Shown: positions 41,140-52,200 of the stretch, in pieces | Numbering within the stretch: the stretch's first letter is position 1 | Layout: every line of letters begins with the position of its first letter | Assembly: GCA_009103225.1 (NCBI GenBank) | Contig: RHPI01001168.1 | Coordinates: 311,337 to 375,336, forward strand | DNA from: Chlorokybus atmophyticus | Lineage: Eukaryota > Streptophyta > Chlorokybophyceae > Chlorokybales > Chlorokybaceae | Length of the DNA stretch: 64,000 nt | Direction of reading: 5' to 3' | Notes under the pieces: model-generated | Seen by the model: only the letters and a program-made list of their open reading frames with translations | What the model was told of the DNA's origin: nothing | Databases searched by the model: none | Program-made: the position numbers and the translations under genes

Positions 41140-41880
41140 ACATGCATGCATTGCGTGCTATATGCCTACGTACGTTTATATGTTACGTGACAATGCATTT
41201 TATGTACATATGTGCATATAGAAAATTATATTGTATATTAAATACATTTTACATAGCATATACATATATATGTGCGTATATATATAATATGTATACAACT
41301 ACGATTTATACTACCAATGCATATATTTATATATATACATATATATAAAAATATATATGTATGTATGTATATATGTATTTCGGCTGTTGACCATATTTGA
41401 TGACGCAGTAACTATAGCGTGTAATCAATTAACGTTACATGGTAGAGTGGATTAATTAAAACGAGGGTGAGTAGTGGCGGCATGTCTTTGGGGTATGGGG
41501 CCTGCCCCGACCTCGTACCGCCAAAAACGCGGCCGTTTTAACCACTAACTGTGCCGCAATTGCACCGAATCCCTAGCGATTTTGAGTCGCTGTTGGTAAG
41601 CGGTTGCCGCTAAGATAGTTTTCAGCATCTTTTACGCATCTTTGCAATGATTGGCCATTTCGCTGCCTTTTTCGGCAACGTCTGTTGTCACTATTGCGAT
41701 CCCATTTGATCAATCTCATGCGTGACCAAATAGTGGCCTAACGATGCGATTGTTCGTTTAGTTGAATCGTAACGTTAAGGTAATTCAGGTTAGCATTATT
41801 TTGATGGTTGTAACCTCGGCATTACTTACTGAGTATTGCAGCACGTACCGTGGCGTGAACGTTACATTGATTATTAAGTT
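40179..41880. other. intergenic; transition from gene island to AT-rich repeat region
   Basis: It holds the probable 5' exon(s) and promoter of the minus-strand gene, a CCTGG/CCAGG-rich palindromic patch at 40570-40602, and, after about 41.0 kb, AT-rich sequence with TATATA and ATGTAT repeats. No coding frame was recognised in 40600-41880. Confidence 0.5.
41097..41136. repeat. AT dinucleotide microsatellite
   Basis: Forty bases of pure alternating A and T, followed by looser TA-rich sequence to about 41375. Confidence 0.9.
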
Positions 41881-42184
41881 TTGAAACACTTAACTGCAGG
41901 TTGCTAACCATATCGCACCATGTTGCACCATATCGCCGCATATGTAATCATATCGCAACATTTTGCTACACATCAGAGATATTGTGCATGTGGATTTGCA
42001 TCTTTGCACGCCCTAATTGCTGAACTGTGCCTAGATGGTTCTTTTCTTTGAATGGCGACGAATGCTAGGGCGGTTGATATGTTTCAGCTGGTATTGTTTC
42101 GTCATCCGCTATGACTCACGAGCAACACTGCAATTTGTCTTAGCATTGCAAATTGTGAGACGATTGCGATGATATGCTTTTCTG

Positions 42185-44905
42185 TTGGCAAGATGCACAA
42201 AGTTTGTCACGCGAATGCAATGTTGTTCTTCGTGCGGGCATGTACAGTTTTACTCCGCTGCTGCTACTTATCGTCAAATGTATCGACAATTAGTACCCAC
42301 TGTTGCACCATATGATTTGTCTAATGTTTTTATGTCCGATTATACTAAGTGTGATAGTTATTACTACCAATGCCATCGATGTAGTCACGGGTCGGAGCGT
42401 TCCAGTTACATTGTGTTACACAGCGCAATGTACATTCGCAAGTTGTTGAAGACACATCTCATGGTAGTGCAGATGTTGTCCCTTGTCAACACGTTCATGG
42501 CGCTTTGCGACTTATATAACTCATACAGTTTCACTTCTGACCAAGTTCAGCAGTTGAATATGATTAACGGTCCGTTTATCACTTGGGATGAGTTTACACA
42601 TCAGAACCAACATGCCATCTTGTTGCTGGAGTTGTTGAGCGAGCTATTATTGTCCAACACTCTGGTTCAGAAATATCAGACCTTGGTAGAACAACCATTT
42701 GGTTTTGACGGCATCCCCACTATCGGTTCATCTACTATTCGTAGCATTGTGTCTCGTGCACAGGATCGTAATCCTTTGAACATTGCTGGTGAATCAGCAT
42801 ACACATACGTTTTAACCACTTTGTTGCCATTTCCTTCGCGCAGCACAGTTGAAGTCACAGTGGACACCATGTTGCGCATTGGACATATGTCGTTGCGTGA
42901 GCCTTGTGTTCCTCTTTTGATACACATGGATACATGTGGTGCGTACAACATTCCTGGTTTAACTGTTGAGTCTACTCTGTTTCCCATGTTGTTTCCGCAC
43001 AATCGTGGGTTCTTTGATGGTAACGTGTACAGCAGACTGTCAGATTATGTCATGTTCCGTCTTACACAACCGTTCTCAGTTTTCACATTGTACAAGCCTT
43101 ATTTACTATTGATGTACCAAATCCGTTAATCAATTCTCACAGTCAGAAAGTGCCGCGAAGTTGCTGAAGACGCTAATATTAAAGTTCTTCAAACAACGAT
43201 CTACTGCCACAATTAACGATGCCATAAAAAACGCTATAAAACTTTGTGTCCCTTGTGACATCATTGCATATCCGAGTTGGCATCGACAAAAGTTGAGTGA
43301 GCTGCTGTGTCTGGTTGAGCATTGGGGTATGCCTCATCTCTTTGTTACCATGACTGCAGATGAAGTGTCCAGTACCAAATTCCCTGAGATCATTGATTTG
43401 CAGTTAGTTCTCCACAATGTCTCCACGCAACTTAGTTGGCGTGATGCCCTTGTGGAGTGCGCACGTTTGTTTCATCATCGGTTCAGCACCTCCTTTGAAG
43501 AATATATCATGCAAAAGGGTATTCATTGACGTGTGACGCACTATGTTATCAGGTATGAAACAAAACACCGTGGATCTTTGCATGCACATGTTATGTTGTG
43601 GTTACACCCCGACGATGTTGAACGAGTGAAATCACTGCGTTTATCTTCGGAGATTTTGACCATGCAAATCAGCAAATTATTGTACCAACTGATTCTAAAC
43701 TTCAAGTTCTTTATGAATATGTTGTACGCAAGCAGATGCACAAGTGTTCTGATGTTGGCAGTGGCTGCAGAGCATTTGACAACAAGTGCGACATGGGCTC
43801 TCTGTATCCCGTACAACCAGATCGTCGACTACAGTTCAACACAGAAACGCGCAGGTACAATTATTACAGACCACGCACTTGTGACCGCAATGTTGTTCCC
43901 ACACATCCAGTGCTTTTATTGTTGTGGGGTGCTCATTGCAATGTGTTGCAAGTCACTGACAGTCATTGGAGCAAGTATTTAGTCAAGTACACAACTAAAA
44001 TGGAACGTTGTGGCACTGTTGATGATACATTAGACACCAATGCACTCGGTTTGCAAGGATTGACTGTTAACGAATTGCGCATATTGAACACAATGTACTT
44101 GTCCAAACCCATTGCTCCAGCTGAAGCTGCTTTGATATGTTTGGATATTCCCATTATGCAAAGGTCGTCCAATGTAACATATGTTGACACGCGTTTGCCT
44201 AACAATCGTTCTCGCATAGTGAACAGTCGTGCACAGACATTAATTGTGCATCCCATTCATCGTTATGGTGTCAGGCCTGACGAGGTAGAAAGAGTAACAA
44301 TGTACAACTACTTTCAACAATACATGCACCGAGATGGAGACACTATGCCACATAACACTGTGCGTACTTTAAGAGACAGACTGAATGCATTCGTTTATGA
44401 GTTAGCTGTCCCGCGCATCATCAGATTCACGGATTACCATCCTGTACACAGCATTGAGGGATTTTGTTTCAATTTATTTTTTCAACGGGTTACTTTTCGT
44501 TCAGAAGTTGATTTGATTTCTTTGAACAACCAATTACGCACTTACTATGAAGAATGTGTGTTGCGGGGTTTCATTAACAACACAAACCGCAGTTTGTTGA
44601 CACATGTCACGCGCTATGCCGAACGTCATCTATACAATGATGTTAAGATTCACCATATGATGAACGCCATGATGCAGACCACTGATAATGCTATTAATGC
44701 CTTGTCTATGGCTGCAGCTGGTCCGACAGACAGCCAAACTGCACCAGAACCTACCACGCAGTATCCAACAGCAACATCATCCAATCCTGCATCTCCAGCT
44801 TCAACTGTGACAACGGACTCAAATGTATCAGCGCCAATGTTTCAAGGTACATTGAATGTTGAGGAGTTTGCGTTTGCGAACAATCTCTCTTTAACCAGCC
44901 AGTAA
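42185..44905 (+). pseudogene. Helitron 1 Rep (HUH endonuclease) region, frameshifted
   Basis: Open segments at 42185-43129, 43161-43529, 43533-43982 and 43736-44905 are pieces of one protein. The first ends in LFPHNRGFF...FTLYKPYLLLMYQIR, where a CAA-type codon appears to have become TAA. The second carries WGMPHLFVTMTADE. The third carries the HUH motif in RGSLHAHVMLWL. The fourth carries RNVVPTHPVLLLLW and the tyrosine block WSKYLVKYTTK. In Helitrons the HUH histidines bind a metal and the Tyr pair nicks and joins single strands during rolling-circle transposition. The motifs survive but the frame is broken at least twice, so this copy is probably inactive. Confidence 0.75.
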
Positions 44906-44934
44906 GAACGCAGCGCAACTAGTATCATTGCAAC

Positions 44935-46154
44935 ACCGATTGGTCTACATGTAATATCTGGTTGTCCAGAAGCAGGCACAACTTTTTAACCAAATTTATC
45001 ACTCACAAGTTGCGTGTTGCTGGGTTACCTGTTTTACTCAGTGCTACAACTGGCGCTGCGGCTCTGCGGCTCAGCTCATCTGCTTCAACTGTACATTCCA
45101 ACTTCGCAATACCTGTCAACGGTCAGCAACTCCGGTTTGTAACTGCTATGGATGATGCTTACAAACTGTTACATAATTGATCGAGTTTTTATTATTGACG
45201 AATTTTCCATAATGACATCGCGGTTGTTTGACTTGGTGATTCTGCGCTTACAGCAAGTTCATGGACCAGAATTTCTACAAACAATCGGCGTCGTATTGGT
45301 TGGTGACCACAAGCAACTGCCAGCAGTTTGTGGACACAACGTCCAAGATACATCGCAGGTTTGCCACAATGCCATATTTCTGCATCACAGAGGTGGCCAT
45401 TACGTAGGCAACATTTTTTTTTTGTTTCAATGCGTCATGCTTCAGACCCTCTGTTTGCTCAATTCTTGATTCAGATTCGTTCTAGCATACCCAGTTCAAC
45501 AGAGATAGCAGATGCGTTAGGTGGCTTTCTGGTCACTTTGGAGTACTTACAGCAATTACCAAGTAATGCAACCATATTGTGTTCACATGTACAAGACACA
45601 CTAGCTTCAACAGCATGATTGTGAGACAACGTTTTGCAGCCGATACCATTGTGCCAATACAAATTACTTCTAATGCAGTGAACGTGCCCGAGCTGTACAA
45701 CTGGATTCACAAGCCCAAGTTCAACTTATTACCTTCAGTCGCCAAGGGAGCAAAGGTGTTGGTTTTAGAAAACGTTTCACTGCAAGATGGTGTAGCCAAT
45801 GGGTCTTTGGGAACAGTGACGCAGTTTAAATACTACAAAGGTAATGTGAGCAGTATACAAGTTACATTTGATTACTTGGCAGAATCCATGTGGATGCGCC
45901 GAACAATACAGCAAACAACAACGTTTCAAGGCAAAACGTACTACAAAGCTGTGTTTCCTTTGCAGCTAGCGTATGCAATGACAGTGCACAAGTGTCAAGA
46001 TGCAACGCTACAATCAATTACTGTTGTTCACATGCAGGAAGCTTTTGCTCTTGGATTGTGGTATGTGGCGTTGTCGCGTGTGACAAACAGGGCCTATTTA
46101 CGGTTGACGCGTTTGCCGCGCCCTGAAGTAATGACGCCCGATCCTGGGGATTGA
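44935..46154 (+). pseudogene. Helitron 1 Pif1-like helicase region, frameshifted
   Basis: The Walker A region reads ISGCPEAGTTF, with Thr where the essential Lys of GKT should be, and a base is missing directly after it. Walker B (VFIIDEFSIM) and motif III (VLVGDHKQLPAVC) lie at 45185-45340 in another frame. The C-terminal part (45579-46154) carries LQLAYAMTVHKCQDATLQ and LWYVALSRVTNR, the last motifs of Pif1/Helitron helicases. The helicase would unwind the donor strand. Loss of the Walker A Lys and the frameshifts argue against activity. Confidence 0.75.
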
Positions 46155-46225
46155 TGTTGATAACGGTAAGTGCGGTTAGTGTTGCGCAATGGTGTGACAT
46201 ATGTTGCATCATTTGGCGATATGAT

Positions 46226-46460
46226 ACGATGTTGCGCAACGTTGTTTGATATCAACGCATATCGCAGATGTTTGAGCATATGTGATCGATGTTGCACAAC
46301 ATTGCACTACATGGTTCCAAGTTAGACGATATTGCTTTAAGCGACATGGTACGATGTTGCTCAACGTTGTTTGATATTAACGCATATCGCATGATGTTTG
46401 AGCATGTATGAACGATGTTGCACAACATTGCGTTATATGGTTCCATGTTCGACGATATTG
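46226..46460. repeat. 125-bp tandem repeat, two copies
   Basis: Units begin at 46226 and 46351 with acgatgttgc and end at about 46335 and 46460 with gacgatattg. They differ at several positions. Each contains TTGCgCAA-like and CGATGTTGCACAACATTG palindromic blocks, so each can fold back on itself. Confidence 0.8.
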
Positions 46461-46895
46461 AACCATGTTGCGTAACATGAACTGCATCTCATGACCACAC
46501 TGTACACATTGTACGGTTTGATGACATGGCACATTCAGTTGATTGCCGTATCACCCGTCATCCAACCATGCTTTGTATGCAGCCATCTCCTCCATCCCAT
46601 CATCTCTTCTCACCAATCGCATCGCGACATGGCTTAGCACGTGGTGTTCTGCCGATGCAGACCCTTTTCTTTGCCACGCAGATATACATTGGCAATATAT
46701 TTAACGCTATAAATGTACACCAGTTGAAACGTCAAGTCGCAGGGCACTGTGCATATATGCCTGTCGCATCACCTGCCTCAGACACCTGCCCATCGTCGGA
46801 AACTGTCACCTCAGCCAGACACAGGTAACAACGTGGCTGAATTTGCCTCTGTTTAATCTCGAACTCTGTGAGTCAACATGTGAGCAAGCGTTACA

Positions 46896-48424
46896 TTGAC
46901 AATGCACCTGGTTGACAGAATGGACTTTGACGAAAAAGACCTGTTTGAGAGGCTCCACGCTCAAATCTCAAATGACGAACCAGGCTCTAAGCGTCCATGT
47001 ACCAGTAGCTCTGGAGGTGATGCGCCTGGTCGTCCGCTGACAGCGAAACAACTGGCAGCATGTGACTCAGCAAGAATCACTCCCGACAAGCTTGAGGGGC
47101 TATTCACCAAGCCAGAGGCCGATAAGTTCATTCGCCCTGCCAAAGAGAGAGCTCAAGAGTTTTGCATAAACCACGGGGACTCCATTGCAACTGGTGAGAA
47201 GCGGTAAATGTACACTTACACACTATGGTGCATGTGTTAACTGATTGCAAGTATGTACAGGAATATGCATCTACTACTTCAGAAAGCTCGGCATCGACAT
47301 TTTTGATCACCAGAAGCGCCAAGTAGCTTACAAGCTGTGGGACACTCTGATGCGCAAGGACAACCCAGATCTTCCTGATAATGCAGAGCCAATTTACGCT
47401 AATCAGGTATGTATCAATGTGACACTTGGTCATTGGCCAAATACCTGTAGTTAACAGATGTTTCACAGGTGTTTGAGCTGGTGCCCTGTTGCAAAGTTTG
47501 CAACAGGGAGAGAGCGCGTTTCATGTCGCAAGGAAAGGCAGAAACCATCATTGAGCAGATTAACAAAGCAGACCCACGGGAAGCTCCAGTAGCAAATGTT
47601 GCTGCCAATAAGGTGTGTTGTTATCCAAGTTGATGATGGGATTATTGTGCTTGAGCGGCGTCGTGAGTAGTATCGCAACACACGTGCTCAAAAAATATTG
47701 CAGCAGCAAAAACTTCAGCGACAAAGAGACCACCCACTATCAAGCGGATTGCGGTTGCAAGAGCAAACAATTGAGCGAGATATTGTTGATTATGTCACGG
47801 ATACACGCGCTGTACAATACCTCAACACCTCTCACATCATACTGAGTGTGGTTCAAGGGGGAGAGCAGCAACAGTATGTGCAACATGTTGCTGTACACGT
47901 TGAAGAAGTGTCTCATAACAAGCAACCACATCATGTTGGTGCACCATTTCAGCCGCACGCGTTGCTCGCTAATGCTGCTACATTGAGCAAACGTGTTGCT
48001 CAGGCTGTACAGCAGATGGAGACAGACAATGAAATAAGGCGGCGGGCTTTCAATGAACAATTTGCCTCATTGCTCAATCCGTTACAGCGTGAGACATATT
48101 GCGACATGCGCACGTGCGGATATATGGAACAAGATGCGTACGACGCAGTAAAGAATATGCCGGATTCAACTCAACATAAAGACTTGCCGCATTCGAGCCT
48201 GCAACAAGACCGAAATCAAGTGCCCATTGTGCAACCGAATCACAAGAGAGATAGAGCACGAGCAGCAACCTGACAATATTGATGAGGCGGAGGGTGCTGC
48301 CAAGGAAGTGCACATGGATGCGGTATCACATGCGCATACTTTATTGTCCGTTTGTGAAGCAAAATTGCAAGCACGGCGACAGCAACAAGCATCCCAACTG
48401 CGGCGGGCAGAAGCAACACATTAG
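46896..48424 (+). CDS. unrecognised spliced gene, possibly the 5' part of Helitron 2
   Basis: Exons are inferred at about 46896-47192, 47261-47406, 47469-47612 and from 47701, with GT-AG borders and compatible phases. The product starts MTMHLVDRMDFDEKDLFERL. It has a charged Ser-rich linker, a helical block (YYFRKLGIDIFDHQKRQVAY), a CCKVCN cysteine pair, then a Gln/Val-rich region (to 48273). Overlapping in another frame, 48181-48424 encodes TCRIRACNKTEIKCPLCNR and a helical tail; a short intron or a frameshift must separate the two. The cysteine pattern suggests a zinc-binding module. The gene sits in the correct orientation just upstream of Helitron 2 proteins, so it may be an accessory ORF or a captured gene. 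No family was recognised. Confidence 0.45.
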
Positions 48425-48463
48425 AAGCGGCATAGGCGGACGTAACAACGAAAGCAACGCGCA

Positions 48464-48949
48464 GTGGTTGGCCGTCAAGCATCACAACGCCAACTGCTGC
48501 TAGATAACAAAAGGATGCACAATGTGGAGGCTGAACGCAGCGCGAGTATCCGTGCGCAACACACGCCAAACGCGCAACAGCGACAGCGCGAGGCGGATGC
48601 CGAACGCATGGCCACGCGACGTGCTGAAGGGACGCCAGGGACACGGTATGATCGGCAGTCGGTGGCACAGCGCACCTCTCAGCAACGTGCAGACGAAACC
48701 CCAATAACGCATCAGCAACGTCTGGATTCTGATGCGGCGCATGCAACCGTGCGCGAACAGCAAACTCCAAACACGAGAGCTGGAGTAAGGGAAGCAGATG
48801 CAATTGTACGACAAACATTGCGTTTTGATCCCGTTGTGACACGCAACTCAGCACGCCGTGCTGGATTTACGGAAGCAGACCTGCCGCTTGTTGATCGTAA
48901 CAACTTGGGGGAGCGCATGACATGTCCCAATTGTCATGCTGTTGTCTGA
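48464..48949 (+). CDS. Helitron 2 N-terminal repeat protein with zinc ribbon start
   Basis: The frame shows repeated blocks of about 21 residues built on ER-A-xR-A-x-TP-x-x-x-QR-x-x-DA (RAQHTPNAQQRQREADAER, RAEGTPGTRYDRQSVAQR, RADETPITHQQRLDSDAA, REQQTPNTRAGVREADA). These resemble the STPR-type repeats in front of many Helitron Rep proteins. It ends with GERMTCPNCHAVV; after the stop the reading continues in Helitron style (a Cys-rich block, then PPEPRF). These repeats are thought to bind DNA. The stop directly after CPNCHAVV is where Helitrons normally have Trp. Confidence 0.6.
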   Translation: MVGRQASQRQLLLDNKRMHNVEAERSASIRAQHTPNAQQRQREADAERMATRRAEGTPGTRYDRQSVAQRTSQQRADETPITHQQRLDSDAAHATVREQQTPNTRAGVREADAIVRQTLRFDPVVTRNSARRAGFTEADLPLVDRNNLGERMTCPNCHAVV

Positions 48950-49049
48950 AAAGCGGAACAGGTAAAGCAGGGCGGCGGCTTCTCGATCCGCTGTCAGAAG
49001 GGGGAAATAGACCTGCTGTCGCATTTTCCTCCAGAACCACGCTTCTCAG

Positions 49050-51988
49050 ACCCCATTGCTTAACCAGTTTATGAGTCAAGACGCTGCGGCCAAATCCTTC
49101 AGAGCCAACTCGCGGAAGTACAACAGCAACCTATCAATGGCCAGCCTCTTCTACAAGGTAATTCGCAGTATACGACGTTCATTTAATGAACAGTGCTTAT
49201 TGCATTTACCTGACACAATTGTATATGTTAATGATCTAGGAGACACGCCCTGCTGGCGCGGGCGGTGTATCAGCCTTCACAGTGGAGGGGGCTTTGTACC
49301 ATCGCATGGGCCCGCTACGAGCAGAAGCAGATGAAATACCGCAATTCGCACAGCTGTATATACTGGATCCAAATGATGCCGTCAACCGACGCAGCTCACG
49401 GCTTGGTTCAGCATGCTCCCACGACATATTGGACGGACGCATCGTATGCTGCGAGAGGAGAACAGTTTCGTCTTTAAGTTCACTCAGCTGATGGATATAC
49501 CAGAAGGAGATGTCGCAGATTATCGCTTGAGTATTCGGACAGATGGTGCACCTGACAAGCGGCGGTACAATGCGCCCACCGCCAATGAAGGGTTGGCAAT
49601 GTTCATACCCGACAATCCTGATGAGCATCAAACCGACACAAGATAAACATTCGTCGACGGGTAATGAGCAGTGCAGCAATCAACCAACATCATCGTGCCA
49701 CGAGTGGTCGCATTGTGCATTTTAATCTCATTATATTGCATATGTGATACAAGGGGGAGCGATAGAGCGTATCAGCAACCTTAACGGCTCGTACAATCCG
49801 CTGCACTTTGTGCTATTTTACCCGATCGGAGGCACGGGATGGCATGATGACATTCCCTTGCGCGGTGCTGTTCGTCGTGAAGGCTGTCAACGGCGTACTG
49901 CACGTGAGAAGTTTAAAAACAACCTCGATGAGGAGGAGCCCAGCAGAGGACCAAAGCGCAATTTTGTTACCGCTCGCGAATACGCAGCTTTCATGATGAT
50001 GGTAACTAACGATTATATATATATACATATATATATATGTATATATATATATATATGTTTACAATGGATTGCTGTTTGGTTGTGCACTTTTAATTATTCT
50101 TATCTGTGATAGGATCGCGATGCCAGCGTGTGGAGTGGGCATTTTACGCGAGGGCGTCGACTGTATGAAGAATACGTGGTCTCTGCTGATGCAAAAGAGG
50201 CGCAACGTTTCGCGTGGGTACAAACCCATCTGAAGCAATTGCGTGCCGATCTATACGAAGGTATATTATTTAACTTCAAATACGATGAATGACGTCAGCA
50301 AAGTTCTCATGAGCGTTTCTCATACTATACAATGTAACATCAGGTGTGCGTGATGCGGTAGTTGCAGACGACGGTCTGCAAGGACAAGAAATGGGACGAC
50401 GGATTGTGTTGCCATCGACGTCCATTGGTATCCCGCGACACATGACACAGTTGTATCAGGATGCCATGGCAATCGTGAGAAAGCTTGGAGTGCCAGATCT
50501 GTTCACGTTCACATGCATCTCGAAGTGAACGGAGATACAAGAAGCGTCGTTGGAAGGGAAGACGGCCAATGATCGACCAGATATTGTGGCACGCGTGTTG
50601 CAGAAATGCGAGCTTCATGTGAAACACGCGTGCCACAATATCTAACGACTTGGTGACACACTCGCGTCTGGGCAAAGTTGCTGGTATCATTTATACCATT
50701 GAGTGGCAGAAAAGGTGAGTGGGTTGACAAGTAAATAGATCGGGGACTTAAACCCATACGTATACATCACTGATAATGCAATACTAATTACGTGGTCACG
50801 CGCAGGGGGCTGCATGCACACATTCTTATCATGCTGGCCGCAAGAGACAAACCCAAAACAACCAATGATTACGTTAACATCGTGTGCGCGGAGCTGCCCG
50901 ACAAAACAGATGAGCCAGCGCTTTATCACATCGTCACCAGTCTGATGGTGCACGGTCCTCGCGGCGTGCGAAACCCAAAAAGCCCCTGCATGGACCAAGA
51001 GAAGAAGATCTGCACGAAGAAGTACCTAAAGCAGTTTCAAGCCATCACCATTGACAGCACCAAATCATACCCGGTGTACTGGCGACGTGAAGATGGCCGC
51101 ACCTTTGTTACGAGAGTGGGCGGGAACGAAGTAGTGCTGACGAACATCGACGCAGTACCCTACAAGTTCTTGATGCTCAAGTATAACGCCCACATCAACG
51201 TCGAGATTTGTTCTTCTGTGTCCTTCGTCAAGTACCGGTACAAGTACGTGTACAAGGGACATGATCGCGCTATGGTAGATGTCGTACCCGCCCCGGACGC
51301 TGACAGTGAAGTGCAGCCTCTCATTGACGAGATCAAGCGACTTCTGGACGGCCGCTATGTGTCTTCGAGCGCGGCTTGCTGGCGCATATACTGCTTTGAG
51401 ATCCATCGTGAGCTTTTAAATGTTGAGCGGCTGGCCGTGCACTTGCCAGATCAGCAGACGGTGTACTACAATGAGGACACGCCACTCGCGGACGTGGTTG
51501 AAAGAGGTGCGCCGACCACACTTACACAATGGTTTGAGCTCAATTGGAAGGCTGAAGCTCAGTGGAGGACAGAGTTGGAAAATGATCCTGCTGTTGAAAA
51601 GCCCATCGCGCTGTCCACATTGTATCAAGACGTCCCATCCATTGCACGATGGTATAAGAAGGAATGGACCCTACGCAAGAAGAAGCGGCGGTTTCTTGCC
51701 ATTGGCCGCATGTATTACATTTCTCCCAGAAACGGCGAGAAATTTTATCTGCGTACGCTTCTACATAAGGTACCAGGAGCCACCAGTTTTGCGCGCTTGC
51801 GCACGACATATGAAGTGACCGATGAGCGCGTACATGCTACATTCGACGAAGCTTGCGTAACGCGAGGACTGGTGCAGGAGGACAACGAGTGGAAGCTAGC
51901 AATCGGCGAAGCTGCTATCGTAAGCACAGATTGCAGTAACTCAATGATGCATATCAATGGCCTGACAAGCGTGTTGTATCGCAGTTGA
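49050..51988 (+). CDS. Helitron 2 Rep protein (HUH endonuclease), spliced
   Basis: Coding blocks in Helitron order are FRANSRKYNSNLSMASL (49090), GGVSAFTVEGALYHRMGPL then PQFAQLYILDPNDAVNRR (49260-49400), MLREENSFVFKFTQL, YNPLHFVLFYPIGGTGWHDDIPL (49800), RRLYEEYVVSADAKEAQRFAW and GRRIVLPSTSIGIPRHMTQLYQDAM. Then comes the catalytic EWQKRGLHAHILIML (HUH) and the Tyr motif VKYRYKYVYKGHDRA (51228-51272). Introns at about 50002-50112, 50261-50343 and 50715-50805 restore the frame exactly. Two premature stops remain: TAA at 49644 and TGA at 50526, the latter where Helitrons have Trp. Rep nicks one strand and starts rolling-circle replication in the nucleus. The copy is probably inactive unless the stops are read through. 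Confidence 0.75.
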
Positions 51989-52200
51989 AAACAGGGAGGC
52001 AGCTTCGTGCGATGTTCGCGATTATCCTGGTCTTCGACGAGGCACTAGATCCGCTTGCACTGTGGACCAGGTTTCTGGAGCAATTTATGGACGATTTCAC
52101 TTATCGCCGATGAAGCGTACGCACAGTATACATGCAGTTGCAAAACTGCAAAAGGAATTGGTGCACAAGTAAATTTGAAACATAACCTCACTCGCAACGT

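Larger units (their letters stand above)
41890..46460 (+). mobile_element. degenerate Helitron 1
   Basis: A Rep-like part followed by a Pif1-like helicase part on the plus strand is the Helitron layout. Several frameshifts and stops break it. Related ATATCGC/TTGCACC-type repeats occur just before it (about 41900-41970) and just after it (46190-46460) and may be the element flanks. The 3' CTRR end and hairpin were not located. Its protein sequence differs strongly from that of the second Helitron, so the two belong to separate lineages. Confidence 0.75.

Noticed and set aside
46226-46460. CRISPR-like array
   Set aside because: There are only two units of 125 bp without spacer structure, in a eukaryotic repeat region.
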